Shown: positions 1-9,501 of the stretch, in pieces
How positions within the stretch are numbered: position 1 is the stretch's first letter
How the letters are laid out: every line of letters starts with the position of its first letter
Origin: Rikenellaceae bacterium
Lineage (GTDB): Bacteria; Bacteroidota; Bacteroidia; Bacteroidales; Rikenellaceae
DNA length: 64,000 bases
NCBI GenBank assembly: GCA_015059685.1
Contig: SUZW01000001.1
Coordinates: 103,603-167,602 of the forward strand
Direction of reading: 5' to 3'
Notes under the pieces: model-generated
The model's database searches: none
What the model was told of the DNA's origin: nothing
Seen by the model: only the letters and a program-made list of their open reading frames with translations
Made by a program: the position numbers and the translations under genes

Positions 1-3000
1 CTCTTTGTCGTTCAATGCATCGCAAGTAATCACCTCTGGCTTGCCCTTTTGGACTACATTGAATGTCCAAGTCTTTGAAGGCTGTCCCTCCATAGAGGCG
101 GTAATGGTAACGGTAGTATCGCGTGCGGAACTATCATTTTTGAGTGCGGTGTAGGTCAATTTATTTTGAGCCTTATCGAACTCGAATGAAATCCAATTAT
201 CCACAGCCACAGCCGAGATGTTCCAATCGCCTACATAGTTGAATTCAACTGTGTCGATAGGGGTTGCCTCAGTAGTAGCCTGCTCAGGAACAACTACGCT
301 CTTCGGAACGGTTACATCGGCAGGTATTACTGGTATTTCGCCCTTAACGCCTACAAGACGATAGAGGCAAACAGCCTGCTTTGCAGTTTCGCCACTATAG
401 AAGTAGTTGGAAGTTGGCTCACGGTAGTATATCTTGTAGTCCGTATCGCCAATAGTTGCCACACCATCTTCAATTGAGATTGCAAACGATGTATCAGCAT
501 TGACATAGGCTTGATTTTTGAGGTAATACGATGATGTCTTGTTCAAGAGCAGGAAGCCCTTATTAACTGCATCGTAGAACGCAAATGTACCCACTGACGA
601 GCCGTTTGCCAACACCAAAGTCTGAACATCGGCAGTTGGAGTGATATAGTAGTTACCCAACTTGGTAACAGCAACTGCACTACGACGGTCGCTCGAAATA
701 GTTGTACTCATTGCCACATCGTAATCTTTGGCAGCAATAATTACCTGGTCGTTAGCCTCGAGTGTCGAAGCGTCAGTAACCAACTCCCAAGTGTTGCCCT
801 TTGTGGTGTCTGCGCTCTGAACAACGGTAACCGAAGTTGAGAGAATGTTATCGGTGAAGGTTACAATAGCCTGACGAGGTGCGCCATCGTTAGCCTCGAA
901 TGTGAGTGTTGCCTCCTCTGCGTTAGCGGTGTATGCCACCTCTGCTCCGCTTCCAACCACCGAGCAAGAGATATCGCCGGCAGGCTCCAAAGTTCCACGC
1001 TTTGTGAGGGTAAGTTTCACGCTACCACCCTCATAGCCAACGAGGTCTTTCTCTGCGGTAGCCGAGAAGTTGTAGTAGCCCTTGCAGATAGCGCGTGCGC
1101 TGCTCGAACCACCAGTTTTTGCGCCAGATACAGCCGCTACAATAGTAACAGCATCGCCAACTTCGATATCGCTATTCTCGATGAATAGAGAGCCATTGGT
1201 CATATCAATATACTTGAAGGTTGCTACATTGCCGTTAGCATCAGCAATAGTGGTGCTACCCGCTTCGCTTGTTGCCTTCTTGGTAAGAATACCCGTAACC
1301 TCGTACTCAACATTTGGATCTACCGGTTTTTCGATAAACTGCTCAACGGTAACCTTTACAGGTGCGCCCTTCTGAACAACATTGAATGTCTTTTCTTGCG
1401 TCTCCTCGCCATCGTGAGAAGCTCGGATAGTCACAGTTGCATAACGCACCTCGTTAGGGTTTGCATCTGCTGTGTATTTGAGAACGCCATCTGCATAGTT
1501 GAGTTTGAGCCACTCGGCACTGCTCGAAACCTCGATAGCCCAATCGCCAACATAGGTAAATTCAACGCCCTCGAACTCCTGAGCCTCAGCAACTCCTCCT
1601 ATCGGAACTACAACATAATCAGCCTTATCTTCTGTATCAGGAACAGAGATTACAGCGTCAGCAGTAGGTACAGTCTCCTTCTTGCCTACCCACTTGTAGA
1701 TGCAGACATCATCGTGCTTTGCAGCGTCAATATTTGCAGCGTCAATACAAACGAAACGACGATATCCCTGGTTTGTTGTATTGTTAGGATTATAGTGGTA
1801 GAATTTCAACAATACATTATCAAACTCGCTCTCCTTTGCCTCGATAGTGGCTACACCATCAGTAACCGAAATCTCGAATGCCGAGTTCTTCGATGGATAT
1901 GCCGAGAGTTTGAGATAGTTGTCGGTCCCTGCGTTAGTAAGATATCCATTCTTTGTATCGCCCTCATAATCTACACCATTGTAGAAGTCGAATGCAGCCT
2001 TGCTTGCATCCTGCTTCGAGAGTATCAACGGCTGTACCATATACGAATACTTGCTCTTGTCGGTAACGACTGGGTGGTAGAGGTAGTCGCCCACCTTAAC
2101 AATATCGGTAGTATACGATGCGTAAAGGAAAGTAGTTGTACTGTTGCAACCCAAAACAAAGTTGTTCTTCTTCGCTGCAATAGTTACAACATCGCCCGCT
2201 TCAAGTGTCGAAGCATCACGAACAAGTACCCACTTCCCGCTTGGCTCTACGCCCTCCAAATTTACGCTAAAGAGGGTAACCATACCCGCCTCAAATACAA
2301 GCGACTTGCCCTCGGCAATACTGCCCTGCTTAACAAAGAGATGCTCATTGGTAAGAACAACAACGCTATAAGTGTTGCCTGCAACAAGAGTCTCGGGCAA
2401 CACGGTGAAATATACATCGGTCGAAGTTGTAGCAACCGATACGGTGCTAACACACTCCTTTACACTAAATGCGTGTGGGTCCTCGAGGTTTGCGCTGATG
2501 CTACCTGCAAGGTTCTTGCCATCGGCTGTAAATATCACCTTCTCGACCTGCTCGCCCTCGGGGAGATTTTTGATAGTCATCTTGGCAATAGCAGCCAAAC
2601 GGGTGAAACGCAATGGCTGTGCCTCGGTAGGCTGTGCGTCGGTTACAACCGGCATCGACACCATAAGGTCGGCGTTAGGGTCGTAAGAGGTCGCTGCTGC
2701 GTTCTGCTCTGCAGGCAAAGTGAGAACTGCCTCGCCGAGGCTGGTTGCCGAGTCAAAAGCTGCTTTTGGATAGACAGCAACATATTTATACTCTGCTTTG
2801 CCAGGGTTGATGTTGAATGTAGCGTCGATATACGCCTTCTCATCAACCTTGCTGTACTCTACCGATGTAGCCTCGGCAAGTGTCTCGGTCTGCTCGAGAA
2901 CGACAAAATCCTCGTTCTCACTCCACGAAAATAGTGGTGTGTCGCCCGTAGTATCTACCGATGTTCGTGCCTCGTCGGAGATAAAGTTGATAACAACACT

Positions 3001-3105
3001 ACTCTTTATGTCCTCGTTTGTGACCTCCTCAAAACTATTTTGGCATGCTGTAAGACCCATTGCAGCTGCTGCAACGACGGTCAAAAGTTTCATCATCTTT
3101 TTCAT
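1..3105 (-). CDS. Large secreted lipoprotein, fimbrillin-like N-terminus plus BACON-type/Ig-like repeats; C-terminus runs off the window
   Basis: Minus-strand reading frame open from ATG at 3105 (MKKMMKLLTVVAAAAMGLTACQNSFEEVTNEDIKSS...) to base 1; lipobox LTAC; repeats ending in ..DVCIYKWVG / ..AVCLYRLVG. Not in the ORF track because it has no stop inside the window. Confidence 0.85.
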   Translation of the reverse strand, partial: MKKMMKLLTVVAAAAMGLTACQNSFEEVTNEDIKSSVVINFISDEARTSVDTTGDTPLFSWSENEDFVVLEQTETLAEATSVEYSKVDEKAYIDATFNINPGKAEYKYVAVYPKAAFDSATSLGEAVLTLPAEQNAAATSYDPNADLMVSMPVVTDAQPTEAQPLRFTRLAAIAKMTIKNLPEGEQVEKVIFTADGKNLAGSISANLEDPHAFSVKECVSTVSVATTSTDVYFTVLPETLVAGNTYSVVVLTNEHLFVKQGSIAEGKSLVFEAGMVTLFSVNLEGVEPSGKWVLVRDASTLEAGDVVTIAAKKNNFVLGCNSTTTFLYASYTTDIVKVGDYLYHPVVTDKSKYSYMVQPLILSKQDASKAAFDFYNGVDYEGDTKNGYLTNAGTDNYLKLSAYPSKNSAFEISVTDGVATIEAKESEFDNVLLKFYHYNPNNTTNQGYRRFVCIDAANIDAAKHDDVCIYKWVGKKETVPTADAVISVPDTEDKADYVVVPIGGVAEAQEFEGVEFTYVGDWAIEVSSSAEWLKLNYADGVLKYTADANPNEVRYATVTIRASHDGEETQEKTFNVVQKGAPVKVTVEQFIEKPVDPNVEYEVTGILTKKATSEAGSTTIADANGNVATFKYIDMTNGSLFIENSDIEVGDAVTIVAAVSGAKTGGSSSARAICKGYYNFSATAEKDLVGYEGGSVKLTLTKRGTLEPAGDISCSVVGSGAEVAYTANAEEATLTFEANDGAPRQAIVTFTDNILSTSVTVVQSADTTKGNTWELVTDASTLEANDQVIIAAKDYDVAMSTTISSDRRSAVAVTKLGNYYITPTADVQTLVLANGSSVGTFAFYDAVNKGFLLLNKTSSYYLKNQAYVNADTSFAISIEDGVATIGDTDYKIYYREPTSNYFYSGETAKQAVCLYRLVGVKGEIPVIPADVTVPKSVVVPEQATTEATPIDTVEFNYVGDWNISAVAVDNWISFEFDKAQNKLTYTALKNDSSARDTTVTITASMEGQPSKTWTFNVVQKGKPEVITCDALNDKE

Positions 3106-3120
3106 AGTCCAATAAATTTT

Positions 3121-3273
3121 TTAGAGTTCAACTTCATCATTGATGTAGCTGGAGCCTTGTCCTGCTTCACCGATGTTACCATAGTCGGAGCTCTGAAAAA
3201 AGCCCCTCTCAACCTCCAACTCCTCGACCTCTATCGCAGGAGTTGAATACCTGTTTTGTAATAATTTTTTCAT
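3121..3273 (-). CDS. Short 50-aa peptide MKKLLQNRYSTPAIEVEELEVERGFFQSSDYGNIGEAGQGSSYINDEVEL
   Basis: Complete ATG-to-TAA frame 15 bp upstream of the BACON protein start; motif shared with the peptide at 53485-53661. Confidence 0.7.
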   Translation of the reverse strand: MKKLLQNRYSTPAIEVEELEVERGFFQSSDYGNIGEAGQGSSYINDEVEL

Positions 3274-3321
3274 AACTAACCTAAAATTTATTTATAATTA
3301 AGTTTGTGTCTGTTTTGTAGC

Positions 3322-5967
3322 CTACTCTTTCCACTCGTCAGGCATTGTGGCGTAGTCGGTCAAGCCTGTGCAGCCCTTGAAACAAGCTGCGTGAGCACTC
3401 TTTGAGCTTGGTACACGAGGGAAATCTTCACCCTGTACTCGCTCGTAGAGGTGAACCTTCTCCTCGCCAATAACGGTGTAAGGGCTCTCGCCTGTCAATG
3501 ACTTGCAGCCCTCGAAGCAACCGTTTATAGAGCTAATACGGCACACCGTGTCGAACAATCCCGCAGGAAGGCTCGTCAATGCCGAACAACCCTTGAAGCA
3601 ATTTGCAAAGGTTACGCTTGTGGTCGTTGTGCCGATAGCAGAGAATAGCTTTTCGGGCAAGGTCTCGAGTGCGGAACAGCCCAAGAATGCCTCCTCGAAG
3701 GTCTGAATTTTAGGGTTGCCTGCAAACAACTTCTCCGGAACGGCTTTGAGCGCAGTGCATCCCGAGAACATCCTATTTACATAAGCGAGGTTTGCGCACG
3801 AAGCCAAAAGATTTTCAGGCACGCTCTCCAATGCAGTACAACCGGTAAATGTGCCGGCAAAGTGTGTGGTTGCGGTGTTGTGTGCGAACAACTCCGCAGG
3901 GAGTGATTTCAACGATGTGCAACCCTCGAAGGTCTGCGTAAAGCGCAACTTCGCTGCACCCAGCGGCTTGAACAAATCGGCAGGGATACTCTCCAACTTC
4001 GGACAGAACGCAAAGAGTTGTGTCATCTTTGTAATTGTTGTTACCTCGGGGAAGATAGAGCCTTCAACGCTCTTCAACTCGGGACAACCATAGAAAGCAC
4101 CCTCGAAAGATGTTGAGTCGGCCTCTGTGCAGGTAACGAACAGACCCGCAGGGATACTCTCGATGCCCGAGCCAACAAAAAGACAATCCATACCGTCGGA
4201 TGCAAGTTCCGTAACATGATCGAAGAGGGTAGCAGGCACGGTTTTGAGGTTTTTGCACTCCGAGAAGAGGTAGGAGTAGTTCGCCAAGTCGTAATCTCGT
4301 ACCTCGTCGAACAGCTCCACAGGAACGCTCTCCAAAGCGGTGTTGGCAAACATATACTCAAACTCGTAAGCTGCCTTCATACCTGCCAACAAGCCGGCAG
4401 GAATGGTGCGCAACGAGGTGCAGTCGGTAAAGCAATAAGGGAACGACTTTGCTGCGGTCAAGCCCTCAAAAACGCCCGCCTCGATATCGGTAAGCGAGGT
4501 GCAGGTGTGGAAGACAGAGCCGACGGTCTTAACATTCGATAAACCTTTGAAGATGCCCTTTTTGATGCTCTGAACACCAGTGAGGCTGAAAAGATACTCC
4601 AAGTTGGTTACATTGGTACAGTTCTCGAACATCGCCACAGGTATCTCGGTAAGCGATACACAGCCCGAGAACATATACTTAATGTTGGTTGCCGAGGTGG
4701 CAGCCTTCATAAAGTTTGCAGGGATAGTCTTGAAGTTTGTACAAGCGAAGAATAGACCTTCGTAGTTTGTAGCTGCGCTGTTCTCGGCAAAAATCTTCTC
4801 CGGAACGGTGGTGATAGCGGTAGTTCCGAAGATATATTCAAACCTTGTGATGTTCGGACAGTTGCTAAACAACTTCTCAGGTACAGAGCGAAGCTTTCCA
4901 TTCGAGATAGCGTTGGAATTTTCGAGGTTGGCAGGGTAGCTGTTAAGGTAGTTGCCCGAGTTTATCTTCAACGCCTCGTTGGTAATCTTATAGTCTGTTC
5001 CCGTACCGTAGAAAGCAAAGTACATCTCCTCTGCCAACGGATTGTTGGCAAAGAGGTTTTCGGGAATTTCGCTGATAGAGGCGGTGTAGCGGAAGCAGTT
5101 CGAGAACTTCTTGGCCTCCTTGGCGTGCTGGAACAACCCCTCGGGGATAGACTTTAGCTTCTCGCAACCGAGGAATGCCGCCACAAACGAGCCTACATCT
5201 TCGAAGGAGCCTGCAACATCGGCAGGGATAGACTCCAGGTTGATGCAGCCCTTACACATATTGGCTGCATTCTTGTAGCCCATCTTGCCCCACGAGTGGA
5301 TGCGCTTCAGCTCGGGGCAGATACTATCTTCGTAGGCAAACTCGAGGTTGTGGATATCCTCGCCCGAGATGACAATGGTGTACAAACCCGGCTCGGCATA
5401 CTCCTTATATACTCGCTGACTCTCGTAGGTTGCAGGTTCACTGCCATCGCCCCAATCTACGGTCATCTTGCCACCATTTTGGTAGGTCAAGATTGGTGCA
5501 GCAACAACCTTTTGATTTGCCTCGGTGGTCTCAACCTCGTAGATAAGCTCCTCGGTGTCGGTACCAATCTGCAACACATTAATCGAGGCCTCGGCAACAT
5601 TCTCCTCTGTGCCTACTTTTACGGTTATCGACCCCTTGCGCTCGAGTTTGTCGATGCTCTCGCTGAAGGTTACAACCAAGTTGTTGTTGGAACGCTCGGC
5701 CGAAAACCACTCCTCGCCCGAGGTGGTAATCTCCCACTCCCAGTCGGGATTGACATCTACGACAACGCTCTCCACGGCACCATCGTAGTCCGCAACAACA
5801 TAGTTGCTGCCAAATTTGATATAGGCCGGCTCGGTTGGGGTGGTTGGATTAGAGGGTTCCTCTGTGTTCCCCCCCCCACCATTTGGCTCCTCTGTACCAC
5901 TGTCAGGCGTGCACGATACGGCAAACGCAACAAATAGTACTACATAGAGTAAATTCTTGATTTTCAT
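3322..5967 (-). CDS. Surface lipoprotein with BACON-like N-terminal domain and BspA/DUF285-type repeats (..GCTALESVPENLF..)
   Basis: 881-aa ORF, signal peptide/lipobox LLYVVLFVAFAVSC, many ~24-aa repeats 'F.GC..L..IP..LF'. Confidence 0.85.
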   Translation of the reverse strand: MKIKNLLYVVLFVAFAVSCTPDSGTEEPNGGGGNTEEPSNPTTPTEPAYIKFGSNYVVADYDGAVESVVVDVNPDWEWEITTSGEEWFSAERSNNNLVVTFSESIDKLERKGSITVKVGTEENVAEASINVLQIGTDTEELIYEVETTEANQKVVAAPILTYQNGGKMTVDWGDGSEPATYESQRVYKEYAEPGLYTIVISGEDIHNLEFAYEDSICPELKRIHSWGKMGYKNAANMCKGCINLESIPADVAGSFEDVGSFVAAFLGCEKLKSIPEGLFQHAKEAKKFSNCFRYTASISEIPENLFANNPLAEEMYFAFYGTGTDYKITNEALKINSGNYLNSYPANLENSNAISNGKLRSVPEKLFSNCPNITRFEYIFGTTAITTVPEKIFAENSAATNYEGLFFACTNFKTIPANFMKAATSATNIKYMFSGCVSLTEIPVAMFENCTNVTNLEYLFSLTGVQSIKKGIFKGLSNVKTVGSVFHTCTSLTDIEAGVFEGLTAAKSFPYCFTDCTSLRTIPAGLLAGMKAAYEFEYMFANTALESVPVELFDEVRDYDLANYSYLFSECKNLKTVPATLFDHVTELASDGMDCLFVGSGIESIPAGLFVTCTEADSTSFEGAFYGCPELKSVEGSIFPEVTTITKMTQLFAFCPKLESIPADLFKPLGAAKLRFTQTFEGCTSLKSLPAELFAHNTATTHFAGTFTGCTALESVPENLLASCANLAYVNRMFSGCTALKAVPEKLFAGNPKIQTFEEAFLGCSALETLPEKLFSAIGTTTTSVTFANCFKGCSALTSLPAGLFDTVCRISSINGCFEGCKSLTGESPYTVIGEEKVHLYERVQGEDFPRVPSSKSAHAACFKGCTGLTDYATMPDEWKE
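5869..5877 (-). repeat. G9 homopolymer (C9 on + strand) in the coding region just after the lipobox
   Basis: ggttcc ccccccc acc on the + strand; encodes NGGGGN. Confidence 0.9.
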
Positions 5968-6196
5968 AGATTTGTATTAGTAAATTTGATGTTTCTTAAC
6001 TTGTTAAAATGTTGCCCAAAGATTATCTAAGGATAATCCGCCTAAAACGCATTACGCTGTTTTTCTTGAAATAGATTTTGTAACTCTATCTACTATAACA
6101 AGTTGCGAATATATGGATTTTTTTGCAACTTCAAAAGTAATTACTTAATTTTTTAATTTATTTGCTATTAAAACCCAATTTTAGGCCTATCAGATT

Positions 6197-6226
6197 TTGG
6201 TTTTATGAATAAAATAGCTACCTTTG
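6197..6226 (+). promoter_or_regulatory. Bacteroidetes-type promoter TTG-N19-TACCTTTG
   Basis: TTG at 6197-6199, TACCTTTG at 6219-6226, 19-bp spacer. Confidence 0.6.
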
Positions 6227-7089
6227 CTTCTAGTGAAAGAGAGCCCATTTTCGGGCTATTATTTTGCAAACAAATTATACCCGATGAAATTATGTTGCTG
6301 CACAACGAAGTTGTGTCATTTGGTGTTGTGCCCAATGAAGAGGTCTTCTTCACGATAGGTGTAGTCTATGAGGGGACAAAGAGAGTATATTGCCGAGGCA
6401 AGCAGTATTGTTTTGCCTCGGGCGACCTCTTTTGTGTAGGGCGGGAGTGTTGCCGTGTTGAAAATATCCCATCGAAGCACTACCCCTACAAAGAGGTTGT
6501 TATAACCTTCTCGTTTGAGGAGCTGCAGCAACTAACTCCTTGGTTTAATGACCTTATTGCGGATAATAGGTTGCGCCAAAGTGCGCATGACATAGGACCC
6601 GTTGCCGGTTGCGAGGCCGATGCGGCTGTACTCGGTATCTTCAACGCTCTCCGCCAAAGCCCTCTCCCGCCTTCGTTTACCAAGCGGCAAGGCATATTGA
6701 AGATGCTGTCGGATTATACCGACGGCATGGTTCTGCGTGTGGCGTTAAGCAATCTCGACAGCCGTAATCTCCTCCTAAACAATGTGGTGCGCAACAACCG
6801 CTTTCGACATGCAACTATCGATGATTTGGCCGAGCAGTGCCACTGCTCACGAAGCAGCTTCAAGGAGTTGTTCCACAAGCACTACGACACATCTCCCTAC
6901 CACTACTTCCTCGAACAACGCCTCGAGAAGGCGCAGTCGCTGCTGACGGGCTCATCCTGTTCGATATCGGAGATAAGCGAAATATGCGAATTTAACAGCC
7001 CTTCACACTTCGCCCGCATCTTCCGTTCGTACTTTGCGTGTTCGCCAAGCGAGTATCGCAGGCAACAACAACTCAAAAAGTGGTTATAG
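6205..7089 (+). CDS. AraC-family transcriptional regulator (true start probably ATG 6292)
   Basis: C-terminal double HTH: ATIDDLAEQCHCSRSSFKELFHKHYDTSPYHYFLEQRLEKAQSLL..SEISEICEFNSPSHFARIFRSYFACSPSEYRR. Confidence 0.9.
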   Translation: MNKIATFASSEREPIFGLLFCKQIIPDEIMLLHNEVVSFGVVPNEEVFFTIGVVYEGTKRVYCRGKQYCFASGDLFCVGRECCRVENIPSKHYPYKEVVITFSFEELQQLTPWFNDLIADNRLRQSAHDIGPVAGCEADAAVLGIFNALRQSPLPPSFTKRQGILKMLSDYTDGMVLRVALSNLDSRNLLLNNVVRNNRFRHATIDDLAEQCHCSRSSFKELFHKHYDTSPYHYFLEQRLEKAQSLLTGSSCSISEISEICEFNSPSHFARIFRSYFACSPSEYRRQQQLKKWL

Positions 7090-7170
7090 AGGTTGTTTTA
7101 CCCCACAAAACAGCCTATGCAAACAAATTGCATAGGCTGTTTAATATGTTGATATATTGGTAGATATGTG

Positions 7171-9321
7171 TTAGTTGCTGAACGAGAGCTTATCCTTTGC
7201 AACATCTATGATAATCGGCTTCGACTTGTCGATTACGGCGGCAAGAATACGCTTCGACAGCTCGTTTACGACCTCTCGCTGAATGACTCTCTTTACAGGT
7301 CGTGCGCCATAAGCTACATCAAAACCTGCGTGGGCAATCCAGCGTCGGGCGTTGTCGGTAACACGCATCTCCACGCCCACATCTTTGAGCATTTTATAGA
7401 CCTTGGCGAGTTGTATATCGACAATCTCGGCGATATTCTTTTCGCTGAGAGGCTCGAACATCACAATCTCGTCGACACGGTTCAAAAACTCGGGCTTCAG
7501 CTCTCGTTTCAGCATCTCGACAACCTCACGACGGGTCTGCTCGACAACCTCGGTTGTAACATCGCCACCATTTGCCATAGCCCTCGAGAACTGCTCCTGA
7601 ATAAGCTGTGCGCCCATATTCGAGGTCATTATGATTATCGTGTTGCGGAAATCGACCGTGCGCCCCTTGTTGTCGGTCAGACGACCATCGTCGAGCACCT
7701 GCAACAATATATTAAAGACATCGGGATGAGCCTTCTCGATCTCGTCGAGCAGCACCACCGAGTATGGTTTGCGTCGCACCGCCTCGGTGAGCTGTCCGCC
7801 CTCATCGTAGCCCACATATCCCGGAGGCGCACCAACCAAGCGCGATACAGCGTGTCGCTCCTGATACTCGCTCATATCTATGCGGGTCATCATATTCTCG
7901 TCGTTGAAGAGGAACTCGGCCAAGGCTCGAGCCAACTCGGTCTTGCCGACACCCGTAGAGCCGAGGAAGATAAACGAGCCGATAGGTCGTCGAGCATCGG
8001 AGAGCCCTGCACGAGAGCGTCTTACGGCATCGGATACCACGGCTATAGCCTGCTCTTGTCCGACGACTCGGGCGTGGAGGGCCAGCTCCATATTGAGCAG
8101 TTTTTCACGCTCCGAGGCCAACATTCTCGACACAGGAATACCTGTCCAACGAGATACAACCTCGGCTATATCTTCGGCATCGACCTCCTCCTTTATCATC
8201 GAGCCTCCGTTGGCTGTCGCCTCCTCCAATCGGCCTTTTAATTCAGCGATATTGCGCTCCGCCTCGACTATCGAGCCGTAGCGTATCTCGGCAACCTTGC
8301 CGTAGTCGCCCGTGCGCTCGGCCTGCTGTGCCTCGATTTTGAGCTGCTCGATACGCTCCTTCTTCTGCTGTATTTGGCGCAAGATATCACGCTCGCTCTC
8401 CCATTTGGAACGCATCGAAGAGGCCTTCGCCTTCATCTCTCCAATCTCCTTGTCGAGGTTCTTGATACGCTCCTTGTCCCCCTCACGGCGTATCGCCTCA
8501 CGCTCGATTTCGAGCTGACGGATACGACGGTCGAGGTTGTCCAGCTCCTCGGGCACGGAGTTCATCTCGAGGCGCAGTCGTGATGCCGCCTCATCGACCA
8601 GATCTATAGCCTTGTCGGGCAGGTGTCGCGAGGTGATGTAGCGGTGCGAAAGCTCCACGGCCGAGACAATTGCCTCATCCTTGATACGCACCTTGTGGTG
8701 GTTTTCGTATCGCTCCTTCAGACCTCGAAGGATGGATATCGCATCCTCCATCGTAGGCTCATCGACCATAACTTTTTGGAAACGACGCTCGAGGGCCTTA
8801 TCCTGCTCGAAGTACTTTTGGTACTCGTCGAGTGTTGTTGCTCCGATGGTGCGAAGCTCGCCACGGGCAAGGGCAGGCTTGAGGATATTTGCGGCATCCA
8901 TAGCTCCGCTTGTCTTACCTGCACCCACGAGAGTATGTATCTCGTCTATAAAGAGTAACACCTCGCCCTCGCTCTCGATAACCTCCTGTACGACCATCTT
9001 GAGTCGCTCCTCAAATTCACCTTGGTACTTTGCTCCGGCGATGAGTGCGCCCATATCGAGCGAGAAGAGTCGCTTGGTGCGTAAATTCTCGGGTACATCG
9101 CCATCGACAATACGGTGGGCTATACCCTCGGCAATGGCGGTCTTTCCTACGCCCGCCTCACCTACGAGTACTGGGTTGTTTTTTGTGCGTCGGGAGAGGA
9201 TTTGCAACACTCGTCGTATCTCCTCGTCACGACCGATTACAGGGTCCAACTTACCCTTTTGTGCCTGTTCGTTGAGGTCTATCGCATAGCGTGATAGAGC
9301 CTCGTGTTTTTGATTGTTCAT
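7171..9321 (-). CDS. clpB: ClpB-type disaggregase lacking the N-terminal Clp_N domain
   Basis: 716 aa beginning at ..[39 protein letters not shown]; two AAA+ domains and ClpB coiled-coil middle domain. Confidence 0.9.
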   Translation of the reverse strand: MNNQKHEALSRYAIDLNEQAQKGKLDPVIGRDEEIRRVLQILSRRTKNNPVLVGEAGVGKTAIAEGIAHRIVDGDVPENLRTKRLFSLDMGALIAGAKYQGEFEERLKMVVQEVIESEGEVLLFIDEIHTLVGAGKTSGAMDAANILKPALARGELRTIGATTLDEYQKYFEQDKALERRFQKVMVDEPTMEDAISILRGLKERYENHHKVRIKDEAIVSAVELSHRYITSRHLPDKAIDLVDEAASRLRLEMNSVPEELDNLDRRIRQLEIEREAIRREGDKERIKNLDKEIGEMKAKASSMRSKWESERDILRQIQQKKERIEQLKIEAQQAERTGDYGKVAEIRYGSIVEAERNIAELKGRLEEATANGGSMIKEEVDAEDIAEVVSRWTGIPVSRMLASEREKLLNMELALHARVVGQEQAIAVVSDAVRRSRAGLSDARRPIGSFIFLGSTGVGKTELARALAEFLFNDENMMTRIDMSEYQERHAVSRLVGAPPGYVGYDEGGQLTEAVRRKPYSVVLLDEIEKAHPDVFNILLQVLDDGRLTDNKGRTVDFRNTIIIMTSNMGAQLIQEQFSRAMANGGDVTTEVVEQTRREVVEMLKRELKPEFLNRVDEIVMFEPLSEKNIAEIVDIQLAKVYKMLKDVGVEMRVTDNARRWIAHAGFDVAYGARPVKRVIQREVVNELSKRILAAVIDKSKPIIIDVAKDKLSFSN

Positions 9322-9459
9322 AATTTATTAGCTTTGTTTTTGTTTTCTGTTTTCCGAACTATCAAATCTTTTGCCAAGCGGTTTTGGGTGCCGTTTTGGC
9401 GGTTTGAGGTGACACAAGTGGCAAAAATTGTGACACAAGGGCGACATTTTGGCTGAAAG

Positions 9460-9492
9460 TTGGCAAGAAATAGACAAAGTTTATTAACTTTG
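9460..9492 (+). promoter_or_regulatory. Candidate promoter for dnaX (TTG-N22-TAACTTTG)
   Basis: TTG 9460-9462; TAACTTTG 9485-9492, just upstream of ATG 9502. Confidence 0.4.
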
Positions 9493-9501
9493 TGGCCAAT
9501 T

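Noticed and set aside
1396-2934. 512-aa plus-strand ORF
   Set aside because: Antisense shadow of the open minus-strand BACON protein frame; Cys/Leu/Arg-rich, no recognisable domain
7168-8241. 357-aa plus-strand ORF
   Set aside because: Antisense shadow of clpB
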